From Methylocystis sp. MJC1 (GTDB taxonomy: Bacteria > Pseudomonadota > Alphaproteobacteria > Rhizobiales > Beijerinckiaceae), in NCBI RefSeq assembly GCF_026427715.1, contig NZ_CP107558.1, positions 595,001 to 659,000 on the forward strand: a stretch of 64,000 nucleotides of DNA, written 5' to 3'. Below the pieces are notes generated by a model. That model was not told the origin of the DNA. It did not search any database and was given only the letters and a program-made list of their open reading frames with translations. Positions within the stretch are counted from its first letter, which is position 1. Each line of letters opens with the position of its first letter. Both the position numbers and the translations under genes were made by a program. Shown piece by piece: positions 63,901 to 64,000 of this stretch.

Positions 63901-64000
63901 CGCCGCCTTCGACAAGGTCAATGCGCATTTCAAGGAGCTGTTCACGATCCTCTTCGGCGGCGGCTCGGCGGAATTGCAGCTCGTCGAAAGCGACGATCCG
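60917..64000 (+). CDS. smc: Chromosome segregation protein SMC, 5-prime part
   Basis: 1028 complete codons to the window edge, so the end is missing. N-terminal [50 protein letters not shown] holds Walker A. The ABC R-loop and first coiled coil follow (about 170-490), then the hinge (about 500-640; [27 protein letters not shown]...), then the second coiled coil. The signature and Walker B of the C-terminal head should lie just past 64000 (family length about 1150). The condensin ATPase of chromosome organisation. Confidence 0.95.
   Translation, partial: [1028 protein letters not shown]

Overview
The window is GC-rich, densely coded chromosomal DNA from an alphaproteobacterium, most likely of the order Hyphomicrobiales (Rhizobiales). 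The signs are a PodJ-like polarity protein, single-domain RNase D followed by lptC-lptA, a short Zur, a DUF2778/Tlde1-type L,D-transpeptidase-fold pair, a probable speF leader RNA before an ornithine decarboxylase, and dispersed palindromic repeats of a kind common in that order. A methanotroph-like genus is possible, but no diagnostic gene is visible, so this is only a guess. I see no rRNA, tRNA, CRISPR array, prophage or insertion sequence.

Layout. 1-3.7 kb (minus): a beta-oxidation operon (acyl-CoA dehydrogenase, thiolase, crotonase-domain protein cut by the window edge) with related palindromic repeats in both intercistronic gaps. 4.1-9.6 kb (plus): a 1387-residue PodJ-like coiled-coil/Sel1 protein, a small secreted protein, a strong terminator and an orphan. 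9.65-13.4 kb (minus): DUF5132-like protein, a two-helix HMA-like protein and a P2-type cation ATPase with an HMA-like, arginine-motif N-terminus. 13.6-23 kb: lytic transglycosylases, an AI-2E family transporter, rnd-lptC-lptA, DUF3175, a fused remnant of a vapBC-type toxin-antitoxin locus, ettA and a membrane protein. 23-36 kb: purD, a compact zur-TPM-TPM-crcB run, argG, a PAP2 protein, typA, small stress-type proteins and rluD. 36-46.9 kb: a flavoprotein, a DUF411/Spy-like periplasmic pair, a creatininase-family enzyme, a tandem-CHASE MscS channel, an OpgG/OpgD protein and ornithine decarboxylase behind a long structured leader. 47-53.2 kb: GNAT, PAP2, aminopeptidase P and prmA-GNAT. 52.2-54 kb: a P-loop GTPase with a partner resembling GTPase-associated protein 1. 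54.1-55.6 kb: a second HMA-like/DUF5132-like cluster without an ATPase. 55.6-64 kb: tandem Tlde1-like proteins, glyQ, a small gene under an apparent alphaproteobacterial LexA box, a ChaC-like enzyme and the start of smc.

The most interesting material is the paired HMA-like/DUF5132-like loci at 9.65-13.4 and 54.1-55.6 kb. They share three paralogous protein types, all with an arginine-alternating N-terminal motif (pattern P-x-R-h-R-h) and no CxxC, and one includes an unusual P2-type ATPase. They look like one undescribed metal or cation handling system, conceivably membrane- or compartment-associated. Next are the GTPase/GAP1-like pair, the SOS-box gene, the CHASE-CHASE-MscS channel and the speF-type leader.
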